32,906 nt of DNA from Cytophagales bacterium (GCA_013297765.1 JAAFID010000018.1:1-32906), one strand, 5' to 3'. Shown: positions 7,911 to 15,931, counted from the first letter of the stretch. Notes: generated from the sequence alone by a model not told the origin. A program made the numbers and translations.

Positions 7911-8870
7911 ATGTCTTTATTCAATTTCTTTTCAAAAGAAAAAAAAGATAGCCTCGATAAAGGGTTAGAGAAAACGAAAGAAAATTTTTTTAGCAAAATC
8001 ACCAAAGCCATTATTGGCAAATCTAAGGTAGATGATGAAGTATTAGACAATTTGGAAGAAATTCTCATCACCTCAGACGTAGGTGTAGAAACTACTCTAA
8101 AAATCATCAAACGCATTGAAGCCCGTGTTGCGAAAGACAATTACATAACTACAGCGGAGCTAGACAAGCTGCTTAAAGAAGAAATAACGGATTTGCTTTC
8201 AGAAAGCAATGCGGTCGCCAATACCGACTTTACTATCCCCATACTTCCAGAAGGGATTCCATACGTGATATTGGTAGTTGGGGTCAATGGTGTGGGTAAA
8301 ACGACTACTATAGGCAAGCTGGCTTCGCAATTTCACAATCGGGGCAAGAAAATAGTACTAGGTGCTGGCGATACTTTTCGTGCGGCTGCTGTAGAGCAAC
8401 TGAAACTTTGGGGCGATAGGGTAGGCATACCAGTTATTGCACATGGCATGAATACCGATCCTGCATCAGTAGCATTTGATGCGGTAAAGCAAGCGGTAGA
8501 TATGAAGGCTGATATAGTAATCATTGATACGGCAGGTCGCCTTCATACCAAAGTAAACTTAATGAATGAGTTATCGAAGATTAAGCGTGTAATTCAAAAA
8601 TTTATACCCGATGCCCCTCATGAAGTGCTCTTGGTATTGGACGGTAGCACAGGGCAGAATGCGGTGATACAAGCCCGAGAATTTACTAAGGCAACAGATG
8701 TTACCGCATTGGCAATAACCAAACTAGATGGTACTGCCAAAGGAGGTGTGGTGATAGGTATTTCTGACGAGTTTAAAATACCTGTCAGATACATAGGTGT
8801 AGGTGAACGCATGGAAGATTTGCAAGTATTCAATAGAAATGAGTTTGTCGATTCTCTATTTAAAAAATAA
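7911..8870 (+). CDS. ftsY: Signal recognition particle receptor FtsY
   Basis: 319 residues. It is the SRP receptor GTPase at the inner membrane that docks SRP-ribosome complexes at the translocon. A helical N domain (about 25-110) precedes the G domain: P-loop GVNGVGKTT (124-132), DTFRAAA (154-160), DTAGR (206-210), TKLDGTAKGG (270-279) and the closing GERMEDLQVF (298-307). The TKLDGTAKGG segment and the short basic N-terminus without an M domain separate FtsY from Ffh. It lacks a long acidic A domain, as is common outside enterobacteria. The ATG at 7911 gives the expected MSLFNFF start. The following lipoprotein gene overlaps its end. Confidence 0.97.
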   Translation: MSLFNFFSKEKKDSLDKGLEKTKENFFSKITKAIIGKSKVDDEVLDNLEEILITSDVGVETTLKIIKRIEARVAKDNYITTAELDKLLKEEITDLLSESNAVANTDFTIPILPEGIPYVILVVGVNGVGKTTTIGKLASQFHNRGKKIVLGAGDTFRAAAVEQLKLWGDRVGIPVIAHGMNTDPASVAFDAVKQAVDMKADIVIIDTAGRLHTKVNLMNELSKIKRVIQKFIPDAPHEVLLVLDGSTGQNAVIQAREFTKATDVTALAITKLDGTAKGGVVIGISDEFKIPVRYIGVGERMEDLQVFNRNEFVDSLFKK

Positions 8871-9336
8871 CACACAATGGCTAGCCATCATGTGTTGCTT
8901 GGTTTTTCTTGGGGGTTGTCAAAAAAACAGCGTTCCCAAAGCCCAGCAATCAAATGATGAAGGCTTGATAGGCAAAATTGTCATTAAAGAAGGATATTTC
9001 GATGCGGCAGGCAATATTGCTAGCCAAGGTAGGGTATATTCAGAAGCAAGAAGAGTTTATGTATATCAACTTACTAGTATGCGAGAAGTTGCATACAATG
9101 GGTCTTTTGTCAATGCCATTTATTCTGATTTAATCACTGAAACGACGACTGACGAATATGGTGTTTTCAAACTGCAATTACCTGTTGGCAACTATTCTAT
9201 ATTTGTACAGGAGCAAGATCAGTATTATGCAGAACTGAAATTGTTTAGAAATGATTTTTATTTCTTTCCTGTCACCATACAACGCAATGAAACTGCTAAA
9301 GAGCTTTTTGAAGTTAATATAGGAATAAAAGAATAG
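8839..9336 (+). CDS. Small lipoprotein with carboxypeptidase-regulatory-like (CnaB-type) fold
   Basis: About 165 residues. A hydrophobic stretch ending LVFLGGC gives a lipobox with C27 as the lipidated residue, so it is a membrane-anchored lipoprotein. The mature part has the pattern of a carboxypeptidase regulatory-like or other small beta-sandwich domain: a strand IGKIVIKEGYFD, then TTDEYGVFKLQLPVGNYSIFVQE, the typical gly-x-tyr strand pair. Start choice is uncertain. The ATG at 8839 lies inside the end of ftsY (32-base overlap) and supplies a lysine before the hydrophobic core. The ATG at 8890, just after ftsY, would leave only nine residues before the cysteine. Co-transcription with ftsY is likely. 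The function is unknown and no SRP role is implied. Confidence 0.72.
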   Translation: MSLSILYLKNNTQWLAIMCCLVFLGGCQKNSVPKAQQSNDEGLIGKIVIKEGYFDAAGNIASQGRVYSEARRVYVYQLTSMREVAYNGSFVNAIYSDLITETTTDEYGVFKLQLPVGNYSIFVQEQDQYYAELKLFRNDFYFFPVTIQRNETAKELFEVNIGIKE

Positions 9337-9368
9337 TGGTAGAGCATTAGTATATGAATATGCACAAA

Positions 9369-10262
9369 TTAAACCCTACGACTAGCCCCACCTCCAGTAT
9401 CATCGGCACGGCGTACATCGTGAGGGGCTTGATTGTTTTTGAGCATTTCTGGATAGGCTTCACTAATTTCTTTTTCTAATTCTTCGTCAAAACGAGGTTT
9501 TACAATCATCTTTGCACGAGATAGCTGTTCGGGCAGCAATCCTTTAACACCTCTAAAATCGGGCATATATAAGTTTGCATTGTCAAAGTCGGCTCCTGAC
9601 ATATCGGCCTCTTGAAAATTAGCTTCAATAAAGAAAGCGTCTTGAAAATTGGCTTTGATGAGACATGATTTTTCAAAATTGGTCTTGATTCCTTTGGTAC
9701 GTTTCATGCTCGCACCGCTTAATAATGAGTTGCTCAAGTTGGCTCTATTGAGATTGGTTTCGTTAAAATTTGCTTGGTTTAGTCTAGCATACATAAAATT
9801 AGTATCTATCAACGAAGATTGCTCTAGATCGGCATAGTTTAGGTTTGCTCCTTTAAGAATGGCAAAATTGAGATTGATATTGCGTAAATAGCAATTGTTT
9901 AGGTCTATCTTGGTTACATTGTCTCTCAATAAACGTTTTACATTTGCCAAAATTTTGTAGCTGGCCTCTTGCGATTTCCAAAATCGTATGTCGTCTATCT
10001 CGTCGATACATCGCTTAATCCGCAGTCGTTTTTCACCACTATTGTTCAACCACAGTAGCAATATACCAATAATGGCAAGGTCAAACAGCATGCTATGTGC
10101 CTCTATCATTACCGATTTTAAGTAGCCTTGTGGGTCATCTTTAAACAAAGGATAGCTGATAAAAAAAACGATAATGGCGGCAACTACAAAAACGCCTGTA
10201 GTGGTAAAAAGCGGCTTTTCTGCGATATCGTCTAGTAATTTTTGTAATTTTTTCTTCATCAA
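9369..10262 (-). CDS. Membrane-anchored pentapeptide-repeat protein
   Basis: 297 residues. Two membrane segments near the N-terminus (about 21-40 and 57-73) are followed by a short charged helical linker. At about 117-236 is a run of pentapeptide repeats of the A(D/N)LXX type, for example LKGANLNYADLEQSSLIDTN and FIEANFQEADMSGADFDNAN. Such repeats form a right-handed quadrilateral beta-helix. The C-terminus is charged and ends GGGASRRV. Pentapeptide proteins include DNA mimics and many of unknown role. The membrane anchor argues against a simple gyrase-mimic role. It converges with the lipoprotein gene, with 32 bases between them, and about 215 bases without a feature separate it from lspA. 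Confidence 0.85.
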   Translation of the reverse strand: MMKKKLQKLLDDIAEKPLFTTTGVFVVAAIIVFFISYPLFKDDPQGYLKSVMIEAHSMLFDLAIIGILLLWLNNSGEKRLRIKRCIDEIDDIRFWKSQEASYKILANVKRLLRDNVTKIDLNNCYLRNINLNFAILKGANLNYADLEQSSLIDTNFMYARLNQANFNETNLNRANLSNSLLSGASMKRTKGIKTNFEKSCLIKANFQDAFFIEANFQEADMSGADFDNANLYMPDFRGVKGLLPEQLSRAKMIVKPRFDEELEKEISEAYPEMLKNNQAPHDVRRADDTGGGASRRV

Positions 10263-10478
10263 AAGTATATTTTTAAGACTTGCGTTTCGCTATGGGCAGT
10301 TCAGGTCTCTTATTTCTATATCTATTAGCATGGGTGCATTAGATACGGCAATATGCTTTGTAGGTTTTCTAATAAATAAAAATCAGTGCAGAATGGGCTA
10401 CTTAAAAGGGTTGAATAATGATTTAATGACTAAATCACATTTTTAAAATCAATTTTATAGGGCTAAGAAAATAAGTTG

Positions 10479-11099
10479 TTATGCTTGCGGTATTGTATCT
10501 TGGGGAAAGAATTTCTTTTGAAAAATAAGTATCAATGCTACCCCTATGAATATAGAGGCATCGGCAATATTGAATATGGGCCAAAACGACATGTACTGAC
10601 CAGATCCAAATGCAGGCAAAAAACTAGGCCACCAAGAGGGCATAAATTGTGGCAATACCCCCTCCCAAAAATCCAAATAAAACATATCTATCACCTGCCC
10701 ATGTAGCCATGGTGTGGGCGAACCGTCAGGAGCATTGTTTAGCATTACGCCATAAAAAGTGCTGTCCACCACGTTGCCTATAGCGCCGCCAAGAATAAGG
10801 GCTATACACCACAAAAATCCTTCTGGGGCATTTTTCTTTGCCATATTAATGAGATAGATACTAATGGCTACCATAGCTATCATTCGGAAAGCGCTGAGTA
10901 TGAATTTGCCATATACCGAACCTAGTGTAATGCCGAAAGCCATACCAGGGTTCAGGGTATAATAGATTTTGAACCAATCGCCAAATACTTTGATTTGCCC
11001 AGCAATACCATATTCGATATTAAAGTGTACTGCCAGCTTTACTGCCTGATCTACAAAAATAATAGCAAGGCTAAGCAAAAAATATTTGTAATGTTTCAT
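10479..11099 (-). CDS. lspA: Lipoprotein signal peptidase (signal peptidase II)
   Basis: 206 residues. It is an inner-membrane aspartic protease that removes signal peptides from diacylglyceryl-modified prolipoproteins. Four membrane helices are evident (about 5-22, 65-86, 96-116 and 177-194). The catalytic pair is D112 in GGAIGNVVD and D180 in FNIADASIFIG, and the conserved LNPGMAFG (49-56) corresponds to the N-x-GxAF motif. It is longer than the enterobacterial enzyme because of an insertion (about 118-170) between the two aspartates, a form common in Bacteroidota. It would process the lipoproteins encoded at 8839 and 31326. A candidate -7 element lies at 11170-11177. Confidence 0.96.
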   Translation of the reverse strand: MKHYKYFLLSLAIIFVDQAVKLAVHFNIEYGIAGQIKVFGDWFKIYYTLNPGMAFGITLGSVYGKFILSAFRMIAMVAISIYLINMAKKNAPEGFLWCIALILGGAIGNVVDSTFYGVMLNNAPDGSPTPWLHGQVIDMFYLDFWEGVLPQFMPSWWPSFLPAFGSGQYMSFWPIFNIADASIFIGVALILIFQKKFFPQDTIPQA

Positions 11100-11169
11100 G
11101 TGTGCGTAAGCGATTAGTGTTGGGCTGTAATAATTATTTTCAATAAAAAAACGATTGCTCGTATTTGCA

Positions 11170-11177
11170 CAAAGCTA
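11170..11177 (-). promoter_or_regulatory. Candidate -7 element of lspA
   Basis: Reads TAGCTTTG on the minus strand, an exact match to TAnnTTTG, about 70 bases before the lspA ATG. A -33 TTG at ideal spacing is not seen. Confidence 0.35.
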
Positions 11178-11227
11178 CTCATTTGAATTTAAAAACACTT
11201 CAAAGATGTATTCATTTTTAAATAGCT

Positions 11228-12172
11228 TTATGATACCTTTTCGCCATTGATTAACCTTGCCAATACGCCTTCTTTGAGGGCGTAAGTAGAAACCCTAATG
11301 GTGTCGAAATTTAATTTTTCCATCACATAATCTATCAATATACAGGCGACTACAATCATTTCGGCACGTAGCTCTAGCATGCCAGGTATTTGTAGGCGTT
11401 GGCTACGGTTAAGGGGCTTTACCAAATTAAATATGGAATAAAAAATAGTTTTTGACAACAGGTATTCTCTTTCATTTTCAATATTTAGGGGCAATTTTTT
11501 TTGTAAAATATCAATACTCGCCAAGGTGTCGAAAGACCCCGATGCACCTACCAAAACTTTGGGTGGATACATTTTGCAAGCCTCTATCAATGGCTTCAGT
11601 TGTTTTGCTAGAAATTCCCTTTGTGCCTCTATTTCACTTTCTAGCATGGGCTCGTGGTGGTGAAAAAGGTCTATCAACCGCTGCCCGCCTATTTCAAAAC
11701 TGCCTTTCCAATACACCTGTTGATGATTGCACAATATAAACTCGACGCTACCACCGCCTATGTCCATGATGAGTACATTTTCTAACCCCAAATCCATAGA
11801 TTGCCTTACACCTTCGTAAATAAGTTGAGCCTCTAAGTCGCCCGAAATGACTTCAATCGCAATTCCCGTTGTTTGCATCACCTGCTCTAGCAGCGCTGCT
11901 TTGTTTGCTGCATTACGCACGGCACTGGTGGCGGTAGCAAATACTTGAATAGGGGCATATCGCATTGCTTGGCTATGAAAATGCTGAATAGCCTGTACCG
12001 CCCTGTCTATAGCATCTACAGCTAATACGCCATTGCTGATGCCCCCCTGCCCAATTTTTACAGACCTTTTTTCTTTGCATAATATCTGAACACCTTCATT
12101 GCCCACCTTAGCCACCAGTAGGTGAAAGGTGTTTGTTCCCAGGTCTATTACTGCATATTTTTGATTTATCAT
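11228..12172 (-). CDS. Exopolyphosphatase / guanosine pentaphosphatase family protein
   Basis: 314 residues, the length of the short, two-domain Ppx/GppA form. Actin-like ATPase motifs are present: the phosphate-1 segment AVIDLGTNTFHLLV (7-20), ATATSAVRNAANK (79-91), the catalytic-type glutamate E114 in SGDLEAQLIYEGV, phosphate-2 MDIGGGSVEF (136-145) and VGASGSF. These enzymes hydrolyse inorganic polyphosphate and/or pppGpp and so touch phosphate storage and the stringent response. Which activity dominates cannot be told from sequence. It is the last gene of a minus-strand set with the LD-carboxypeptidase (26 bases upstream) and the WbuC-like cupin. Confidence 0.93.
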   Translation of the reverse strand: MINQKYAVIDLGTNTFHLLVAKVGNEGVQILCKEKRSVKIGQGGISNGVLAVDAIDRAVQAIQHFHSQAMRYAPIQVFATATSAVRNAANKAALLEQVMQTTGIAIEVISGDLEAQLIYEGVRQSMDLGLENVLIMDIGGGSVEFILCNHQQVYWKGSFEIGGQRLIDLFHHHEPMLESEIEAQREFLAKQLKPLIEACKMYPPKVLVGASGSFDTLASIDILQKKLPLNIENEREYLLSKTIFYSIFNLVKPLNRSQRLQIPGMLELRAEMIVVACILIDYVMEKLNFDTIRVSTYALKEGVLARLINGEKVS

Positions 12173-12198
12173 GGGGTATATAGTATGGGAATAAAAAT

Positions 12199-13110
12199 TT
12201 ACAAATAAGAAAAATTTACTTTGCCAGGTTGCACATCGAGATGCACTACTTTGCCCAATGCTAAAGGCATGTTGGGGGTGTCATGGCCAGCGGGAAACTG
12301 AAATAATACGGGAAAATGATATTCCTTCACGGCATTTAAAATTATTTCTTCTACTGATTTGCCAAAGGTTGGTTCGCCATCTTTCATTTCTGTAAAATGC
12401 CCTACAACCAGCCCTTTTAAGCCTTTTAATCTTTTACTTCTTTTTAAATGTACCATTATACGGTCTAGGTGGTACAGTGGCTCGGCTACTTCTTCTATAA
12501 ACAATATTTTATCTTTCCAGCTTACGTCGCTTTTTGTATCTAGCTGGCAGTGCAGCATGGTAAGGTTGCCACCAACAATAGGGGCTGTAGCGACACCCCA
12601 TTTATTGTACTTAGATGCTTTAATCGCATAATGGATATTTTTGCCAAAAATAAAATCTTTGAGTGTTTGCACCGATTTTGCATATTCTGTTTTGCCAAAC
12701 TGAGTGGGCATAGGGCCATGAAGACTTTGAAAGCCTAGTTGATTAATATTGGAAAGCAATACAGTAATGTCGCTAAATCCTACAATCCATTTTGGGCTTT
12801 TTTTGAATGCAGCATAATTCAAATTGTCTATGATACGGCCAGTGCCATAACCACCTCTAGCACAAAATATGGCTTTTACAGCAGGGTCGTTTACTGCCAG
12901 TTGTAAATCATCGGCTCGCTCGATATCTGTACCGGCAAACTGATGATGTTGTGCATACAGATTTTGGCCTTCTACCACGTCTAGCTGCCAAGTTTTCAGT
13001 ATTTCAATTCCTGTTTTTAAGGCTGCTATGTCAAATATTTTAGCTGGTGCTACCACGTGTATTCTGTCGCCAGCAGAAAGGTAGGGTGGGGCTATCAATG
13101 ATTTTAGCAT
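12199..13110 (-). CDS. LD-carboxypeptidase (peptidase family S66)
   Basis: 303 residues. The S66 serine peptidases cut murein tetrapeptides between L- and D-residues during peptidoglycan recycling in the cytoplasm; the MccF branch inactivates microcin C-like compounds. The expected triad is visible: S113 in VGFSDIT, a glutamate at E206-E207 in ILFIEEVAEP, and H276 in PAGHDTPNMPL. The N-terminal signature CARGGYGTGRI (83-92) is also present. The LHCQLDTKSD segment and the overall length fit the LdcA type better than MccF. Its ATG shares one base with the stop of the cupin gene (TAATG), which indicates translational coupling. Confidence 0.93.
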   Translation of the reverse strand: MLKSLIAPPYLSAGDRIHVVAPAKIFDIAALKTGIEILKTWQLDVVEGQNLYAQHHQFAGTDIERADDLQLAVNDPAVKAIFCARGGYGTGRIIDNLNYAAFKKSPKWIVGFSDITVLLSNINQLGFQSLHGPMPTQFGKTEYAKSVQTLKDFIFGKNIHYAIKASKYNKWGVATAPIVGGNLTMLHCQLDTKSDVSWKDKILFIEEVAEPLYHLDRIMVHLKRSKRLKGLKGLVVGHFTEMKDGEPTFGKSVEEIILNAVKEYHFPVLFQFPAGHDTPNMPLALGKVVHLDVQPGKVNFSYL

Positions 13111-13595
13111 TATTTGTAAAAAAATTTAATACCCAATTTTTCAAAAAGAGAAGTAAGGTATTGTTGGCAATCTAGGCTGCCTTCTAACGGTGCCCAAGGT
13201 GCAAAACCCTTGTCGTTGCTTACATCATAAGGGCCATCCTTTATTTCGTACACTACAGTACTTGGTTCTAGTGCAGCTATAGTGTGGTATGTTCCCGCAG
13301 GGATTTCTACCCCATAATTACCATTTTTTGTGCTTAGTATAGTATGGTCGGTAATGTTGCCCTCAAGGTCAAACTGTACTACCAGCATACTGCCTTGCAA
13401 AATAATGAAAGCCTCACGTTTGCTGGGGTTCTCGTGTTTGTGCGGGCATACGTAGCTATTAGGCTCTACGGCATTCAACATGCGGTGCAGTGTATCTGAT
13501 GCGGTATCGTGAAAGTTATGATTGGTACGCTGCCGAGTGGTCATTTTGGCTTTTTGGCTTACTGTTTCTAGCAGGTTACTATTTATATGAATCAT
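13110..13595 (-). CDS. WbuC-family cupin metalloprotein
   Basis: 161 residues. The cupin core has metal-type ligands H52 and H54 in CPHKHENPSKREAF, E61, and H104 in PAGTYHTI. The C-terminal FAPWAPLEGS segment is a family landmark. WbuC relatives are often found in O-antigen or other polysaccharide loci, but their reaction is not known. Here the gene leads a minus-strand set with the S66 peptidase (one-base overlap) and Ppx/GppA. It is also divergent from the polysaccharide-type gene set starting at 13780, which may be the more meaningful neighbour. Confidence 0.85.
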   Translation of the reverse strand: MIHINSNLLETVSQKAKMTTRQRTNHNFHDTASDTLHRMLNAVEPNSYVCPHKHENPSKREAFIILQGSMLVVQFDLEGNITDHTILSTKNGNYGVEIPAGTYHTIAALEPSTVVYEIKDGPYDVSNDKGFAPWAPLEGSLDCQQYLTSLFEKLGIKFFYK

Positions 13596-13598
13596 CGT

Positions 13599-13628
13599 TT
13601 GAGTACAATTTTAGAAATGATATTTTTG
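13599..13628 (+). promoter_or_regulatory. Promoter upstream of the GtrA gene
   Basis: TTG at 13599-13601, exactly 19 bases, then TATTTTTG at 13621-13628, a full match to the phylum consensus. Transcription from it gives a leader of roughly 145 bases before the ATG at 13780. A second TATTTTTG at 13658-13665 lacks a -33 partner. Confidence 0.55.
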
Positions 13629-13745
13629 TATTGCCCAAGGCAATTCAATAAAATGCTTATTTTTGCAGCCTGCATATTAGATATAGAAAGCTAAATTTGA
13701 GCGATAAGTTAAAGAATAATTTTATCTGAAAAAATATACTAGCAA

Positions 13746-13763
13746 GGCGTATGGTTATACGCC
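13746..13763 (+). promoter_or_regulatory. Leader hairpin before the GtrA start
   Basis: Perfect 7-bp inverted repeat, GGCGTAT (13746-13752) and ATACGCC (13757-13763), with a GGTT loop. It ends 16 bases before the ATG at 13780. It could modulate ribosome loading. There is no T-run, so it is not a terminator. Confidence 0.4.
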
Positions 13764-13779
13764 ATTGACCCAAAGCCAC

Positions 13780-14205
13780 ATGCCATTAGTTGTCGATTTT
13801 TTTAATTTATTATTGTTGAGGAGAAGATTTTTAAAATTTTTTCTGGTTTCTGTAGTTGCAACATCGCTCAATTTTACTGTGTTTTACACCCTTCACAAGT
13901 TGTTTTTTGTAGATTATAGAATTGCCTCTGGCATTGGCTTTTTCTGTGGTGTAGTGCTGGGTTATTTTTTAAATTCACGATGGACTTTTAAAAATAACGA
14001 CGAGGCCAATCCAAAGAAAAAATTCTTGAAATACTATTGTGTGTACCTATTCTCTTTGGGGGTAAATGTTTTGTTTATGGATATTTTGGTAGAATATCTG
14101 GGAATTTACCCATCACTATCTAACATCATTACCATAGGCATTACCTTTATTACCAACTATGTAGGCACTAGATTTTGGGTATTTAAAAAGCCAGTTGCAA
14201 ACTAG
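13780..14205 (+). CDS. GtrA-like membrane protein
   Basis: 141 residues with four membrane helices (about 14-32, 42-62, 83-102 and 111-129). Family cues are FLKFFLVSVVATSLNFTVFY, the LGYFLNSRWTFK motif between helices 2 and 3, and TNYVGTRFWVFK at the end. GtrA proteins are thought to flip or help transfer polyprenyl-phosphate-linked sugars at the inner membrane. A TTG at 13765 in the same frame would add five residues. The ATG at 13780 was preferred because it immediately precedes the conserved region. Genes for a receiver, a sugar-1-phosphate transferase and a DprE1-like oxidase follow on the same strand. The mycobacterial GtrA protein Rv3789 likewise sits beside dprE1. Confidence 0.88.
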   Translation: MPLVVDFFNLLLLRRRFLKFFLVSVVATSLNFTVFYTLHKLFFVDYRIASGIGFFCGVVLGYFLNSRWTFKNNDEANPKKKFLKYYCVYLFSLGVNVLFMDILVEYLGIYPSLSNIITIGITFITNYVGTRFWVFKKPVAN

Positions 14206-14266
14206 TAATTTTATTTTCACACCTAGATTATTCTATTTTTAAAAGTATATTTGAAAATAGGGGTGT

Positions 14267-14274
14267 TACTTTTG
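14267..14274 (+). promoter_or_regulatory. Candidate -7 element of the receiver gene
   Basis: TACTTTTG matches TAnnTTTG exactly, 41 bases before the ATG at 14316. A TTG is present only 13 bases upstream, shorter than the usual spacing, so the call is tentative. Confidence 0.4.
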
Positions 14275-14315
14275 TTTAGTAAGTATATTTTTTGATTTTA
14301 AATTATTATTTAATC

Positions 14316-14702
14316 ATGTCTAGAACGCTACTTGTCATTGATGATTCAAAATCGATTCTATCGGTAATCTCGTATATTTTTGCTTCAAAATATACGGTGG
14401 TAAAAAAGCTGAATGGGGTAGAGGCTCTAGACTGGATGCATGCAGGGAATATCCCTGATATCATTGTTTGCGATATTAATATGCCAGAGATGGATGGCTT
14501 TGCATTGCTTCGACATTTGAAATCTAGTGGGCTTTTTGAAGATATTCCAGTGATTATACTTTCTAGCAATGACAACAGTGTAGAGAAGATTAGGTGTCTG
14601 CGATTAGGTGCCGATGACTATTTGGTGAAGCCTTTTAACCCCGAAGAATTAGATGCTAGAATAGCAAACCTAATCAAAAGAACAGAAAAATATGTAAAGT
14701 AA
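14316..14702 (+). CDS. Stand-alone response regulator receiver protein
   Basis: 128 residues, a receiver domain with no output domain. Key residues are all present: acidic pair D9-D10, phosphoacceptor D53 in VCDINMPEMDG, serine switch residues S83-S84, and K105 in DYLVKPFNPEEL. It should be phosphorylated by a histidine kinase that is not in this window. The ATG at 14316 begins the canonical MSRTLLVIDDS strand; a TTG further upstream would only add an unlikely hydrophobic leader. The next gene starts five bases after its stop and itself begins with a degenerate receiver-like domain, so the two products may interact or heterodimerise to control the sugar transferase. Confidence 0.95.
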   Translation: MSRTLLVIDDSKSILSVISYIFASKYTVVKKLNGVEALDWMHAGNIPDIIVCDINMPEMDGFALLRHLKSSGLFEDIPVIILSSNDNSVEKIRCLRLGADDYLVKPFNPEELDARIANLIKRTEKYVK

Positions 14703-14707
14703 ATATC

Positions 14708-15880
14708 ATGTCGCTTTTACGTATAGCCTATCTCGAAACACCTTTTTTACTCGCTGAGCAGTTGCAGGAGCAGTTGAAAGCACAGGCCTATTTAAAGGCT
14801 TTTGAAGATGTAGAGAGTTTGGTAGAGGCCACCATCGTTGAGCCCTATCTAGAAATAGATGCCGTAGTACTATATGGAAACCTTTTTAGCCCCCAAGTGG
14901 TGGCAATGGTGCAACAAATTCGCCAGCAATTGAATTTAAAATTTCTGCCCTTGGTATTGATAGGTGACCCTATAAATAAAGAAACGAGGCAATTGGCACT
15001 TCAATATCAGGTCGATGACCTATTTCATCAAGATGTCTTTCCTGCCAATTTGATGCTGAGGTTGCAATTTCTTGTGACTTGCAAGCAAAGAATTTTTGAA
15101 ATTGAAAACAATGAACTTGTGTCGGCACAATCGTATAAAATAAAGGCCTCTAAAAGAGTTTTCGACATTGTCTTTTCTTCGCTCGCCGTCATCCTATTTT
15201 CACCCCTAATATTAGTGATTGCCGTAATGATTAAATCAAGCTCTAAAGGTGCGGTACTTTATGCCTCCAAGCGAGTGGGGACAGGCTACCGCACTTTTGA
15301 TTTTTATAAATTTAGAACAATGATGCCCGATGACGACAGCCATGTATATAAACCATCCATGACCCATCAAAACAATGCTCATAAGCATCAAATAAGTGTA
15401 GATAATGAAAGCCTTTGTTCATCGTGTATGGAAAAGGAAATTGCTTGCCAAAATATGCTTTTTAAAGATGGCGAAGCCGTATGTGAAAAACTGCATAAGT
15501 CTATAAAAAAAGACATATCGGCGGCTACATTTATAAAAGTAAAAGGAGACCCAAGAATTACCAAAGTAGGGCAATGGTTGATAAATACCAAGATGGATGA
15601 GCTGCCGCAACTGTTCAATGTATTGATTGGCGACATGTCTATTGTGGGAAATAGACCCCTCTCAATGTATGAGGCAGAGCAAATTACTACTGACAAATTT
15701 ATTGCCCGATTTATGGCACCAGCAGGTATGATAGGAGTTTGGCGTGCCAACAAAGAAGGCAAAAATAGCATGACGGAAGAAGAAAAAAGAACACTTGATA
15801 ACACTTACACCATCAATACTAGTTTATTAGAGGATATAAAAATTATTTTTAAATCAATATCTACATTGTTTCAAAGATAA
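14708..15880 (+). CDS. Phosphoglycosyl transferase with N-terminal pseudo-receiver domain and Cys-rich insertion
   Basis: 390 residues. Residues about 150-390 are a bacterial sugar transferase (monotopic phosphoglycosyl transferase) that loads a sugar-1-phosphate from a nucleotide sugar onto polyprenyl phosphate at the inner membrane. Cues are KRVFDIVFSSLAVILFSPL (membrane helix, 149-167), DFYKFRTM (198-205), RITKVGQWLINTKMDELPQL with the catalytic pair D297-E298, and GDMSIVGNRPL. Residues 1-125 look like a receiver fold, but the phosphoacceptor position is not aspartate (VVLYGNLFSP) and the conserved lysine is replaced (DLFHQDVFP). Between KFRTM and RITKVG there are nearly 80 residues instead of about 20. 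This insertion carries C237, C240, C247 and C259, as expected of a metal site. It is translationally close to the receiver gene (five bases). The sugar is unknown. Confidence 0.9.
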   Translation: MSLLRIAYLETPFLLAEQLQEQLKAQAYLKAFEDVESLVEATIVEPYLEIDAVVLYGNLFSPQVVAMVQQIRQQLNLKFLPLVLIGDPINKETRQLALQYQVDDLFHQDVFPANLMLRLQFLVTCKQRIFEIENNELVSAQSYKIKASKRVFDIVFSSLAVILFSPLILVIAVMIKSSSKGAVLYASKRVGTGYRTFDFYKFRTMMPDDDSHVYKPSMTHQNNAHKHQISVDNESLCSSCMEKEIACQNMLFKDGEAVCEKLHKSIKKDISAATFIKVKGDPRITKVGQWLINTKMDELPQLFNVLIGDMSIVGNRPLSMYEAEQITTDKFIARFMAPAGMIGVWRANKEGKNSMTEEEKRTLDNTYTINTSLLEDIKIIFKSISTLFQR

Positions 15881-15891
15881 AAGCAATAGCT

Positions 15892-15930
15892 ATGTCAGCA
15901 GCTACTACATTAATTGGCGTTTACAAATAA
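15892..15930 (+). CDS. Possible 12-codon leader ORF before the DprE1-like gene
   Basis: ATG at 15892 opens a 12-residue frame, MSAATTLIGVYK, ending in a TAA one base before the ATG of the oxidase gene (TAAAATG). It may help couple translation between the two genes, or be a chance frame. There is no conservation evidence. Confidence 0.2.
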   Translation: MSAATTLIGVYK

Positions 15931-15931
15931 A

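Noticed and set aside
9369-10262. Quinolone-resistance (Qnr-like) pentapeptide protein
   Set aside because: The protein has two membrane helices, a short repeat tract and no Qnr loops, so a gyrase-mimic role is not supported.
12199-13110. MccF-type microcin C immunity protein
   Set aside because: The triad is shared with LD-carboxypeptidases, and no microcin genes are nearby. The cell-wall recycling role is more likely.
14316-15880. Possibility that the receiver gene and the transferase gene are one frameshifted gene
   Set aside because: The receiver has a complete domain with a natural C-terminal helix, and the next gene has its own start and its own receiver-like head, so two genes are more likely.
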